From the NCBI GenBank assembly GCA_964058805.1, contig CAXKVV010002174.1, positions 33,753-97,752 on the forward strand: a stretch of 64,000 nucleotides of DNA, read 5' to 3'. The notes under the pieces were generated by a model. It was not told where the DNA came from. It made no database searches and saw only the letters and a program-made list of their open reading frames with translations. How positions within the stretch are numbered: position 1 is the first letter of the stretch; each line of letters starts with the position of its first letter. The DNA comes from Schoenoplectus triqueter (Eukaryota > Streptophyta > Magnoliopsida > Poales > Cyperaceae). The translations under genes and the position numbers were made by a program. This document shows positions 1 through 11,339 of this stretch, piece by piece.

Positions 1-338
1 GAGGTAATGATTGAGTAAATCTAATTTGTTAATGTAGACTGATTCTCATAATTCAACATTTCTTAATTAAGTAGAAAATAAATTGATCATGTCAATATAT
101 TAACTATCTAGCTGAAAACTGCAAGGATACGAATGGAAATATTTTATTTGAAGGGCTACCTATGCATATTGGAACCTTTAATGTGAAGACCCAGATAACA
201 CCAGGATAGACCTGACCTACCAAAACTTGTCACTTTGCATAAACCTAACATGTTCATGCACGTCCAATTATTCACGTTCTGATTAAAAAAAATAACAAGG
301 AGCCTTAATGATTAACTATCTAATTTTTATTATTACAG

Positions 339-733
339 GTGGGCACACTCTTGGTTTTGCACACTGCTCAACCTTTCAAAACCGAATCCACAGTTTCAAC
401 TCAGTAAATGACATAGACCCAACACTGAATCCATCATTTGCATCCAGCCTAAGGAAAGCATGCCCCGCGAACAACACGGTGAACAATGCCGGTGCGACAA
501 TGGATGCTACCAGCACAGTGTTTGACAACATGTACTACAAGATGCTCCTGCAAGGAATGAGCCTCTTCTCTTCAGATGCGGCGCTCCTCACACACCCAAA
601 GACGAAGGGATTTGTTACAACGTTTGCAAATTCACAACAGGCGTTTAACCTCGCATTCGTTAAATCTATGTTGAGAATGAGTAGCCTGACGGGTGGTCAG
701 GAAGTCAGACTGAATTGCAGAAAGGTGCGATGA
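339..733 (+). CDS. PRX64: Class III peroxidase, PRX64-like, last exon (partial)
   Basis: This is the final exon of a secreted plant haem peroxidase, which uses hydrogen peroxide to oxidise phenolics such as monolignols in the cell wall. The exon follows a clean acceptor (TTATTACAG) and begins inside a glycine codon, so only the C-terminal third, about 132 residues, is present and the earlier exons lie left of the window. It opens with GGHTLGFAHC, whose histidine is the proximal haem ligand. It continues with the family motifs VFDNMYY and SLFSSDAALLT, then FVKSMLRMSS, and ends TGGQEVRLNCRKVR. That ending and the block ANNTVNNAGATMD resemble Arabidopsis PRX64 (PER64), linked to Casparian-strip and fibre lignin. 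Placement in the family is firm and the PRX64 assignment is by remembered similarity. The frame is undamaged. Confidence 0.9.
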
Positions 734-1254
734 AATTAGAAATTTGAATTGTTCAAGAAAATTACTGGTGCTTGTGTCTTTTTTTTTTTTTAAATTTTGT
801 GTTGATATCTATAGAATAATAGTGTATTTGTATTCCTTTTCTTATCAAAGTAATAAAGCAAAAGGGGAGACCACAAGTCAGGTTTCACCTTTTTGAGAAA
901 TCTGTTTGTACATGCTGTTCAAATTAATTGAATCATTTGCAAAGATTCATGATACCTTTTTCATGATTTGTGACATGCTCACAAAGTACGTGATTCTTCT
1001 TTTGTCACATGAATTGTGTAATTTAATTGTTGTCTCTATCATGAAACAGAAGGATAATATATATCATCCAATAAACCTCTTTACTATATTTGACTTCATA
1101 GGATTCCTTAATTTTGGAATTTGAAAGGATCACATTATTTAATCTGATAGCTAAATAAGGCCAGATGTCTCTCTTATATTAATGACTAATTAATTTGTGC
1201 AGATTCGGCTTTTATTGCACATTCATTTGAGAGAATATTAGGTTAAATTTGTCT
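734..1254. other. Peroxidase 3-prime UTR and intergenic DNA
   Basis: AT-rich sequence with the peroxidase 3-prime UTR at its left end. A short open stretch near 906-1124 has no recognisable domain and biased low-complexity composition. I see no gene here. Confidence 0.4.
852..857 (+). terminator. Polyadenylation signal of the peroxidase gene
   Basis: A canonical AATAAA lies about 120 bases after the peroxidase stop codon, downstream of a T-rich stretch, which is the usual layout for a plant 3-prime end. Confidence 0.5.
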
Positions 1255-1542
1255 TCAGAGTAAAGCACAGAACTGGCTTCCCAAGAGAACATCTATGGGA
1301 TTTTGCAAACACAACGGATCATAGTGATCCAAATCCGTCCACAAGCAGCGTAACTCAGCTGTATATTGATGCACTGACTTTTCTTCATGTGTGGTGACAT
1401 CAATCTTCTCTTCTACCTTCATCATTGTCATCACACTCCCAACTTCAGAGTACATCCATGTCAATACATTGTAGACTTTTACAACACCGCTAATTAACTC
1501 TATCATCCCAGCTATATTGGAGAGACAAACGTCAATAGCCAA
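1255..1542 (-). pseudogene. Copia-type retrotransposon gag relic
   Basis: The minus strand encodes a 95-residue stretch resembling the capsid-like gag domain of plant Ty1/copia elements (UBN2 type). The clearest part is the block around KSVHQYTAELRCLWTDLDHY, which matches the family pattern of an acidic or polar lead-in followed by LxxLWxELxxY and a proline. No zinc knuckle, integrase or reverse transcriptase follows in frame, so the element is a relic. A primer-binding-site-like sequence lies about 700 bases upstream on the same strand, consistent with a broken minus-strand element. The match is by pattern and a profile search would settle it. Confidence 0.5.
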
Positions 1543-2245
1543 AACACTACCAACGAATTGGTATTACTCCATATTCTCCATTCTACACCCTCCTTATTCT
1601 TAGACTCAGTATATTCACTAGTCGCATACTTCTTAAATTTTTTGACTTGAATTTTTAATAGTGCTCTTCGAGACCAACTTAAATAGTTTTTTGCTTCCCT
1701 AATACAACAACTCTATCCTTTGCATCACATATGATAGTTCCAATATATATATTGTCTTATCAGATGAGTTTCTTCCAATTTGACCTGAAACATTCTGACA
1801 TCCCCTCCATAACCCCCTTCAAATCCTAACTAGTCATAGATATTATCATTTTCACAATTAAATTGCTTTAGTGTCAAACACAATGTAATTAGAAACTAGA
1901 TTCACATACAAACCGTGCGCGCACACGCGATCACAGCCTTCACCATTTGTCAGAAAAAACAATATCATATGTCCTCAACATTTTTTAAGCAATCACAAAT
2001 TATATCAGAAATAAAAAAAAAATGGAAAAACAAGACAAAAAAACGAAAACAATACTATCGCATGGTGTGCCTAAGGAAAAACTGAGTACTCGGTGGTGTG
2101 GTGAGGATGTGCTCGGCTAAGTTCCGAGCTCAACTGGTGTTGTACATAGGTGAGCCACGGTAGTCGCGAGGTGGAGGTAGAGTCAGACGGCGCGTCAGAG
2201 GTCATGGTAAATGCTAGAGATCCGAGATAAGCGAGATGTCAATGA

Positions 2246-2256
2246 CTTTGATATCA
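2246..2256 (-). other. Primer-binding-site-like sequence of a copia-type element
   Basis: On the minus strand this reads TGATATCAAAG, close to the TGGTATCAGAG primer-binding consensus complementary to initiator tRNA-Met. It lies between a putative LTR (the AT-rich DNA above it) and the gag relic at 1255-1542, in the correct order for a minus-strand element. Confidence 0.4.
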
Positions 2257-3120
2257 TATAAATAAGAGAGATAATTTGAATAAAATTAGGGTTAATCTCT
2301 AGAGCTTGTCCCTTTATATATTGATTATGATAGAATTACAAATAAAAAACTATATAACTAGAATTACTAATTGATACTTTTTATATAGAACAATAAGTAC
2401 AACAATTTTAAAGGGTGTGGTTGTCACACCCCAGAAATATGAAATGAATTTGGGGTGTAAATCCCGCCACGTACGCACGACGAGACGCGCGTACGAAAGG
2501 CTAAATGAATAATATAAAAAAAGATCACAGAATAAACAAAACAATAATAATATAATATACATGACCATACAGTCCAGAATGAACAGATAAATACAACGCC
2601 GACATCGGCGGGGCTAGCTCCATCGGAATGGGCAGCAAAATCTCTCAAAGAAAAACCCAAAAGAATAAATAAAACTCTAAACCCGACAGATCCTAATCCA
2701 CTACCCTGCTCACATGCGGAAGTGGCGAAGCACCTCTGTCACCACGCAGGACTGTCCCTAACACTCGCTCCAAGAAAATCCCGAACCTGAAATATCTGGA
2801 TCCCACAACCACCGTGGAAACGTGAGAAATTTTAAAAATTTCTCAGTACGGATTTAGATCCAGCCTTAAGATTTGATCTTCTTTCCTAGACTGGACCCAA
2901 ATACCGATACCGAATTTAAATGCAATGAATTATTTTAATATATGTTAATGTATTATTATTTTATACATTTCGAGAACACCTCTACATGAATGACATGAAA
3001 TGATAAATAACCCCGAAAGAGAAAATCTGTGAAAATAGTAATATAATATAAAATATAAGGTACGAGAAAACATACACCCGAAATAAATATCCCAATTTGC
3101 AAATCACCAGATCTATCCCA

Positions 3121-3212
3121 AGCGGGCGCCACCAGCGTCCCAACTTACGAACTTGGGCCTTGCCTAAGCGGGCGCCACCAGCGACCCAACTTACGAACTT
3201 AGGACTTTATGT
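3121..3212. repeat. 46-bp tandem duplication inside the solo LTR
   Basis: Two adjacent copies of a unit beginning AGCGGGCGCCACCAGCG and containing CAACTTACGAACTT, starting near 3121 and 3167, differ by a few bases. Confidence 0.8.
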
Positions 3213-3423
3213 TTATGCGACGCCAATGCCGCATAAACGGCAATTCGGGCTCCCGAGACGATAACGCCCTAGGAGAGTGAGCGTGCATAAGCACGTACTC
3301 TGGTCTGCTAAATCTGATAATTTACCTTACAAAATAAAAACAAACGGATAAATATGTCTTCAGTTGCCATATCGTCAAAATGAGATAACTACCCAGGAAA
3401 TAACAAATCGGAAACTAATACAA

Positions 3424-3675
3424 ATGGGAGCCTACACTGTACCAACTAAGGGTCAGAGGACCGCATCCCGAAAATAATGACAAAATGAAATATAATACAG
3501 ATGGGAGCCTACACTGTACCAACATGGGGCCAGAGGACCGCATCCCAAAGGGGAGCCTACACTGTACCAACCAGGGGCCAGCAGACCGCATCCCGAGAAA
3601 TGACAAAATGATAGATGATACAAATGGGAGCCTACACTGTACCACTAAGGGCCAGAGGACCGCATCCCGAGAAAA
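3424..3675. repeat. Four-copy tandem repeat inside the solo LTR
   Basis: Four copies of a core of about 48 bp begin GGGAGCCTACACTGTACCA near 3426, 3503, 3552 and 3626, and each ends in AGAGGACCGCATCCCGA or a close variant (AGCAGACCG in the third copy). Three spacers are A-rich (AATGACAAAATGA type). The open frames that cross this stretch on both strands are by-products of the repeat. Confidence 0.85.
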
Positions 3676-4579
3676 TAACAAAATAGGGTAGAATCCAGAC
3701 TCGGATATGGACGCCCACACTAAACACTGAAAGACATGGTAACCTAATCACTCAAATTTGGATTGAAAATTTAATCATATAAAGAATAATAATAAGATAT
3801 ATAATAAAGATCAAAAGAAAACACTCCGACACAGCCAAACCCGCCAAATGACGGGGTCAGTGGATAACTGACAAGCAAAGGTGCGCAGTGTATATACAAA
3901 CCAAAGGAATATAACCCGTTGGTTTGGTTATATAAGGCAACCTCAGACTGAGATCACCCGGCCCGCCTCTCAGCACTTTCCCATGCATTTTGCATGATTA
4001 ATTGTCTAACTAAATTAATAACTAATGATATTAATAATATTAATCTACTAATTATAATCTATAACTTTATTTATTTAATTCTAACCTAGTCCTATCTCGG
4101 GACTATTTCCCGAGTCCTATTCCTATCTTGTCTACATGCATTATGATATGATATGACATGCAAATACTGGTATGTCTCAAATATGCTGGTCAAGTACTGA
4201 ATGTATATGACAGTTCAATTCGGGTCTCTAAATAATGTTTGGTCAAAAAATACCGCAGTTCAGATTTATTTTAAAAACATTTATTTTCGGTTTGGGTTTC
4301 CTAATTCTGAAAAAAGAAGATGAATCCCAGGAAACCGTACCTGGGAATAATTTGGTTAGGTCAGAACGTCAAATTGCTAAATCTCGGGTGGCGCATCACG
4401 ATCTTGTCAGATGAGCCGTTTCATCTCGAGTGTATTCGTTTGTCGGCTCGTCAAGATATTTTCGAAAACCTATGAAGTCAGAAATAGATTAAATTGGCGA
4501 GTATCATATTCACATTGGGTCTGATTGGGTCAGGGTATACCGGACTCAAAGGCGGGAGTATTATTATTTGAAAATTATA

Positions 4580-5440
4580 ATCATATTATGTTTATTTTGA
4601 TACATATAATTAACTAAATTTTATTTAGATTTATTAAGTTACCTTAACATTATCACTTAATTATTTTAATTATAATTAGAAAATTCAATTATTTAGAAAT
4701 AGAAAAATTAATTAATATATATTTATAGTATTTATTATTATCATTATTGTTTCCATTTGTATTCTTAATAATAGAGAAATCGATTAATATATATATATAT
4801 TTTATAATATAAATTTTTATTGTATTTTAATTATTATTTTGTAAATCTTAATTATTTAAATTATTTTCTTCAATTATATTTTATTTACATACTTATATTA
4901 TTTTTATAATTTATAGGTTTGTTATATGAAAATAAAATAGAAGTGACAGACATTAACAAAACTTAATTAACTTAATTTAATTTAATTAAATATTATTATT
5001 TTAGTAAGTGTGTTGGTGTTTTGAGATTGTATTATTCGATTAATGTAACTAATTTAATTTATTTAAAATAATTAAGTTAGCTTAATATTATCTCTAAATT
5101 AATTTAATTATAATTAGAATAATTATTATTTAGACATAGAAAAATTGATTAATATATATAATATTATATAATTAATATTATTCTTATTAAAAATAGAGAA
5201 ATTGATTAATATATATTTTATGTTATAAATTATTATCATACCTCAATTATTACTTTAAAATTTCTAATTATTTATATCATACTCTTTAATTATATTTTAT
5301 TTTATATATTTATATTATTTTCATCAATTAGAAAATATACTACATAAAACTAGAATTTAAATTAAAATAAAAACTAAATGAAAGTAATTAAATTCAATTA
5401 ACTTAATTTTAAATTAAACATTTTTATTTATTTAAACGTG
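4580..5440. repeat. Diverged direct duplication in the AT-rich part of the solo LTR
   Basis: Two blocks of about 400 bases (about 4600-5000 and 5045-5440) share the same order of landmarks: a TTAAGTTAGCTTAA-like start, TTTAATTATAATTAGAA, ATAGAAAAATTGATTAATAT, and an end with AATTCAATTAACTTAATTT and GTGTTGGTGTTTT. Confidence 0.6.
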
Positions 5441-8069
5441 TTGGTGTTTTAATGTTCGGGATCATACGCTGACTACCAAATCATTGGTGCCAATGCACCG
5501 ATATCCCGAATCGGGGGCAGTCAGGGAATATAATCATTTCTCGATTCTTTAATTTTACGTATTAGTCCATGAATACCGCCAAACCTTTCGGGGCGGCTTT
5601 CAATTAATCAATCGCATTTTTAATTTATCACTTAATTATCTTGTGACTTTTAATATTGGGCCTTTATTATTTTAATACTCATCCTAATTAAATTTTAAAT
5701 TAATTACTAATTCGATTATCGGCCCAATGAGTTTTATTTTCTTACATCCTGTTTTATTTAGGATGGGCCAATCCTCAACTTTCTTTGCATCCAAATTCTA
5801 ACTTCTTAATTTCTCTTACACAGTCCACTAAACCAACCCATAAGAACATCACAAAACCGACTCAATGGTAGTATGAGTATTTCATAGACAAGGGGGGTCA
5901 GGGGTTTCAAGCAAGAATTAGGCAGGGATAACCAACCACACAGTCATACCAGAATCAACAATTTAGAGACAATCTATACAATCTAGCGTTATTAATAAGA
6001 CCAACAAAGTGGGCAGGTGACATTAAGGGTTGAGGGCATGCCATCATGAATCAGAATATCAGAAAGAAAATCAACAACGACTTTCAAAATCCAAACTAGG
6101 AAGCCCATTTACTAGTAATTTAAGAACCAACTCAGGATTAGATCACATGCCAAGGCCAGGGATCACCAGAATCAACCGAGATAAACAACAGTTTACTATT
6201 TTATGACCCAAAGCTCAACGATAAGTTAAACCATATCAGGTTACTAGAACCGAGGAACCGCCCAGAAGAAGGGCAACACAAAAATAGAAACACGCAAGGG
6301 TCACACCACGGAGAGCAAAAATGGGCAAGGATCAAGGTCCAGGCCTCGCATCACTGGTACCGCTTGGTACTAGTGTACCAAGGCACGTTCTTGAGATATT
6401 GGTAATACACAACCACCACAACAAGCAAATAGGGCAACAAACAACACACATGTCAGCAAAGACCTCAAGGCGCCAGTCCGTCCTTATCAGAGATATACCA
6501 AATCAACCAAAAGAAACCCAATCATCACCAACGACATACTGTTACAAGGCAAACAAACATACATCACATACCCAAAAGAGCCAGCTACCAGCACAAGCAA
6601 CAGATGGTACAGATCGGTGATAACTCACAAGCATGACACTCAATTTTAAGCAACCAACAATAAGCTACGGTGCCATCCAACAACCATAAAAAAATGTATC
6701 GGTACCACTGGTACGAATTGATATCGAGCCCAAACCATAAGCAAGCAATCACTGAAACTCACATGGCACACAACAACAAAACAAGATAAGGTCGGGCTCA
6801 GCCCAACACACGGCTCACACAGCCAGGAAAGTAAGGAGAGAGGTTACCGGGGGTGACGCGAGGCAGCGAGGGGGGTGATTAGGGCATTGAGGTACCCCTG
6901 CTGGCGAAAGGGTGCTCAGTCGCTAGGTCAGTGGCATTGGGTGCGGGTTCGATCGGCGACTGTGCGCGCGAGTAGGGTTTTTAGGCGCTGCCTTGAGCAG
7001 CTAGCGGAGAAGGGTGGCATTGCCCTATGTGAGGTGCGATTTCGAAAAAAAATGAGGAAGAAGGAAGGAGGAAGGAGGTAGGCGTGAAGAGAGGGGCTCG
7101 GCTCCGTTTGAGACCGAGAGAGCGAAAAAGAGAGAGACGCGAAGATTCCAAGGAGAAGAAAGGTCTGTCTCGCCAGTCTAAAAAAAGTATGGATCGTCAC
7201 AGAAATTAATTTAGCTGGGAGAGAAACGATTGATGGGACTGAACGGTGAGGGAGAGGAAAGGGGAAACCGGGGGAGAGGGGGAGCGAGAGAGAGAGAGAG
7301 AGAAAACTGACTCCTCTCGATTTTCTGTGGCCGAGCTTGTGTGATCATCTACGTATCAGAAATTTATTATCAGAATCTGATCGATAACTTAATTTACTCT
7401 CAATTTAAATTTGATTATTAAATCTCATTTCATTTAACCAATTACATTCTTTAATTAAGTTCTGATCCTTGCCTTTATTAATTCGGATATTTCGTTGTTA
7501 CTTTATCTTAAACTGCAAGTTTGACTATAAAAATCTAGATTCTAAATCGAGTCTTTCATCATATATGTTATACATTATAGTTTACATTGGCTCAAGATAA
7601 TTTGATATTAATTTCTTTATATCTTACCGACTTTTAATTTGATCTTGGGGTTTTGGTATTTGATAATTAATCTCTTGGTCCCTTCTAAACTCGTTCAAAA
7701 TTTGTTTGATCCATTATAAGTTTGTATCAGCAGTTAATTAATTGAATTGTTTATGTTCTATGTATATGTATATACCCACATTTATTTTTCATATAATTAT
7801 TTAAGCCTTGTTAAATTATTTATCAATTTATTTATCTATTTATTAAATTATATATATATAATTATATCCCTTAATTGTTGATCTAAATAATTTATTAATT
7901 TATATTTATTTATTTTAATCATTATCTAAATTAATTATTATTAATGCTTAATTAAAATTCTCGGTTTAACAGTGGTTGTACTATCAATCAACAAAGAAGG
8001 TTTTGGATGACACAAACTGAGAGTCCTTTCATGGGCTTCAAAGCATGTATGTGTGTTTATATATATATA

Positions 8070-8466
8070 GAGTTTGGCTACGGTGCTACGCGTAGCACAG
8101 ATGATTCGTGTGCTACGGATTGTTTCTCTATTTTTAAAATTTAAATGGTCGATCCGACCGGTCAACATATTTTTCATATGAAAATCTAGTTGGAGATTAA
8201 TTTTATATTTTTTAGGATTTTTTTACTATTTTTTAAGATAGCTAGAAAATGACTCCTTTTAAATGGCTCATAATAATTAAATCAAGCGATTTTCTAGCGA
8301 TCTTAAAAAATAGTAAAAAAATTCTACAAAATATAAAATTTGATCTCCAACTAGATTTTCATATGAAAAATATTTTGACTGATCGAATCGATTATTTTAA
8401 TTTTGAAGATGAAGAAACAGTACATAGCACATGGGTCATCGTGCTACGCGTAGCACCGTAGCCAAA

Positions 8467-8469
<3 letters not shown>
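8070..8469. mobile_element. Foldback MITE I, with subterminal 16-bp palindromes
   Basis: A 400-bp element made of two long inverted arms. It starts GAGTTTGGCTACG and ends with the inverse CGTAGCCAAACTC. Each end carries the perfect palindrome GTGCTACGCGTAGCAC (8083-8098 and 8441-8456). The inner arms match over most of their length, for example ATATTTTTCATATGAAAA against its complement. It is flanked by TA/GT microsatellite on the left and CT/TA microsatellite on the right. It has no coding capacity. Confidence 0.85.
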
Positions 8470-8517
<48 letters not shown>

Positions 8518-8520
<3 letters not shown>

Positions 8521-8912
8521 GCTATGGTGCTTCGCGAAGCACAAAATCTCACATGCTTCGTGCCCATATCTCGAATTTGAAAGTTTAAATGACCGATTCA
8601 AACCGTTGAACATGATGTTCACATTGAAATATCCATAGAGATCAAATTATATATTTTTTTAAATTTTTTACTATTTTTTAAATGGGTACAAAGTTTGCTG
8701 ATCTAATGATTTCTGCACTATCCAAAACTAGTAATTTTTTACCCATCTAAAAAATAATAAAAAATTTTAAAAACTATATAAAATTTGATCTCTAAGGATA
8801 TTTCAATGTGAACATCATGTTCAACAGTTTGAATCGGTCATTTAAACTTTCAAATTCGAGATATGGGCACAAAGCACGTGAGATTTTGTGTTTCGCGAAA
8901 CACCATAGCCTC
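8518..8912. mobile_element. Foldback MITE II, with subterminal 16-bp palindromes
   Basis: A 395-bp foldback element starting GAGGCTATGGTG and ending CACCATAGCCTC. The left end holds the palindrome GTGCTTCGCGAAGCAC and the right end GTGTTTCGCGAAACAC, both perfect. Arms such as ACATTGAAATATCC match their complement at the far end. It has the same architecture as the element to its left but different sequence, and is separated from it by a CT-TA-GA microsatellite. Confidence 0.85.
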
Positions 8913-8916
8913 ACTC

Positions 8917-8947
<31 letters not shown>

Positions 8948-8950
<3 letters not shown>

Positions 8951-9352
8951 TAAAGATATTGTGAGCATATACTCACGGAGGCCTTCCGTGAATTTAAATC
9001 AAAAAAAATATCAAATTATTTTTAAATTTTAATTTATCATTCTCATTAAATTCTTTATATGAAAATCTCGTGTGATGCAAAAATTTGGAGTGTTTTGAGT
9101 TTTTTAATTCATAATTTTTAATTTTTAAAAATTAGCCCTAAAAAATTATAAAATATTTAATGTTTGAACATCATTTTTAAAAATTAAAAACGATGACTTA
9201 AAAAATTCAAAACACTTCAAATTTTTGCATCCCATAAGTATTTCATATAAAGAATTTAATGACCATTATAAATTAAAATTCGAAGATTATTTGATATAAT
9301 TTTTGAATTAAACTCATGAAAGGCCTCCGTGAGCTGCTCACGATATCTTTAT

Positions 9353-9355
<3 letters not shown>
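8948..9355. mobile_element. Foldback MITE III
   Basis: A foldback element of about 408 bp starting GAGTAAAGATATTGTGAGC and ending with the inverse GCTCACGATATCTTTATTCTC. Subterminal sequence ACGGAGGCCT on the left matches AGGCCTCCGT on the right. Internal motifs (TCTCATTAAATTCTT, then AAAAATTTGGAGTGTTTTGA) recur in the elements at 47411-48238. It lies between GA and CT/TA microsatellites. Confidence 0.8.

Positions 9356-9412
<57 letters not shown>
9352..9412. repeat. (CT)n(TA)n microsatellite
   Basis: A CT tract runs directly into a TA tract, bordering foldback element III on one side and the truncated LTR at 9413 on the other. Confidence 0.9.
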
Positions 9413-9416
<4 letters not shown>

Positions 9417-11339
9417 GTAGAAGTTGCTAGAAACTCAAATTATTATTCTCTATCTCCTCTTCTCATTGTCTATTATAAAATATATAAATAAAAACAAGAT
9501 CAACGTGCCACAAAATAATTCGGACTATATTCTAATAATTTCCATCTTGAACCGAATTGTATCAAAAGCAAACTAAACATAAAACTAATATAAATAAAAT
9601 GCTAGACATAAAGATACTAGCAAAAACTAGTAACAAAAGTTAACACAAGGCTAAAAACCAAACATACAAATAACCCGAACAGGCTCCGCCTTAGCTGAAA
9701 TTATGCTCCAAGCAAACATTGCTAGACCAAGCATAACGAACACAACACCAAAAAATGAGTAATACCTTCATGCAATCCGAATGAGACTCAACGCCTTCGT
9801 AGCCTCAAATGATTGTCACAAACTCGATCTCGATGATTGGTTAACGATGAATAAAATATTAAAATATAAATTGTATAACCTCCTGAGTGACAACGACATA
9901 GTCTCAAAATGCAATATCTATCCATACAACCTATTAGGGGGCAAAAACTTCAAATCATATGAAATACACACATCCCTAAATCTAGGACAATAATGGTACC
10001 AATCCAAATCTTCAAATCCCATGAACATCAATATTCCGATGCCGGGACAACGAAAATACCATCCACCACACTAATAAAAAACTATATCAAATCGGAACAT
10101 TTGATCTTACCTAACGTCACTCCTTCAAAACCGAAATGAAGGTCACAACCATCATCCAAGTACTCAAACCATAAAAAGATAAATGATATCAAACTCTCAT
10201 AATACATAACCCAAGCCAACACAACTCTACCTTCTTGATGATTGTTTTAACTCCTTAATGGTCGGCTAGAATGCACAATCTCATGCCTTAATACCAACTC
10301 AACAAACGTTAATACCAATCACACAATCCCTAAGGTGATAAATACTTGATATCACAAGAGAGCATAAATATGGAACCGACAAGACACACACATAATGTTC
10401 CAATGGTGCTATGAAAGGCTATATCAAGGTCCATCCAAAAATAAGACATTCTCAAATCATAAAACACCAGTACCTGAATCATCACATACCTCAAGTTTCA
10501 CAAAACACCAGTAACCGATTAATTAACTGTTAATTCAATAAAATACTACCACCAATCCAGAAACACTGAAATCACACAAATCTCACTAAATGATCAAAAA
10601 TCTCAATCAAAACCAGAAATACTGACCATTCAAATTGAAAATGAGAGTCTACTCACATGATGTAACGGAAAGAAAAAACGACAAAAAACCTTAATCATTT
10701 GATAGCAGTTCACCAACCTTAATTTGTTGGTATTTACGTGGCTAACAAGGAGTGCACAAAATAAAAAAAGGTGTTTGCGCGGTCCAACAACAAATGAAAA
10801 ACGAAGAGATGCCTTGGTCCACAATTGCGGTTCACAAAGTAGATCGTCAAAATGAAGAGGAGAGGTCTATACGCGTCTCGATCTGATCTTCGCAAAGCTC
10901 ATCCAAACAAAATCACCAAGTGATGGTTGAGCAAACACACAATGAAGGAACAAATCAGACTGAACAAACAACAACAATGATGACGATGAAACTTGGCTGA
11001 AGACACGAAAGCACGAACTAGTACTCTGATACTAGTTAGTTAGCGTGAACATGCTCTAAATAGGATAATCATTAATTCAAAGAGAACAATCTCACGCTCA
11101 AGTAGGATTGCATTTGTTAAGGTAAGAATCGGCGAGGCGAGGGCCGAGGGAGGTCATTGCATGGCCTCCACGGCGGATCTAAGGTTCTATTGGAGAGAGC
11201 AAGAGACAATAGAAGCTGCTAGAAACTCAAATTGTTATTCTCTCTCCTCTTCTCAGTGTCTATTACAAAATATATAAATAAAAATACAAATTTAACGGGA
11301 CACAAAATAATTCAGACCATATTCTAACATGTTTAACTC
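9413..11339 (-). mobile_element. Non-autonomous copia-type LTR element, 3-prime LTR truncated
   Basis: Two direct repeats (9413-9537 and about 11207-11339) share more than 100 bases. On the minus strand the right copy begins TGTTAGAATATGGTC, a classic copia LTR start, and the left copy begins TTATTAGAATATAGTC after a purine-rich AAGATGGAAA. A primer-binding-like TAGTATCAGAGTA lies at 11021-11033. The 5-prime LTR is thus about 11036-11339, the internal region is about 1.5 kb, and the 3-prime LTR is cut about 125 bases in by the microsatellite and foldback array. The internal region shows no gag or pol motif, so the element is either non-autonomous by design or deleted. Confidence 0.65.
11021..11035 (-). 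other. Primer-binding-site-like sequence
   Basis: The minus strand reads CTAGTATCAGAGTAC, matching most of the TGGTATCAGAGC consensus, just inside the 5-prime LTR of the copia-type element. Confidence 0.5.

Larger units (their letters stand above)
2422..7971 (-). mobile_element. Solo LTR of a long-LTR retrotransposon, 5.55 kb
   Basis: The block starts TGTCACACCCC and ends CGGTTTAACA on the plus strand, so on the minus strand it runs from TGTTAAACC to GGGGTGTGACA, a familiar pair of plant LTR ends. It is bracketed by the identical five-base duplication GTGGT at 2417-2421 and 7972-7976. No gag-pol reading frame lies inside, only non-coding DNA with internal repeats, so I read it as a solo LTR left by recombination between the two LTRs of a full element. 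Long LTRs of this size are known in some Ty3/gypsy lineages, but lineage cannot be assigned without an internal region. It appears to have inserted into the LTR of an older copia-type element. A complete non-autonomous element is the alternative. Confidence 0.7.

Noticed and set aside
3415..3720. Repetitive open frames on both strands
   Set aside because: They are the direct product of the four-copy tandem repeat in the LTR and have no start context or homology.
6928..7200. Minus-strand open frame with a signal-like start and Ser/Phe-rich text
   Set aside because: It lies in a GA/CT-biased part of the solo LTR, has no domain, and its composition follows from low-complexity DNA.
8470..9420. 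CRISPR-like alternation of repeats and unique DNA
   Set aside because: The regular units are CT/GA/TA microsatellites between foldback transposons in a plant genome, with no spacer-size regularity.
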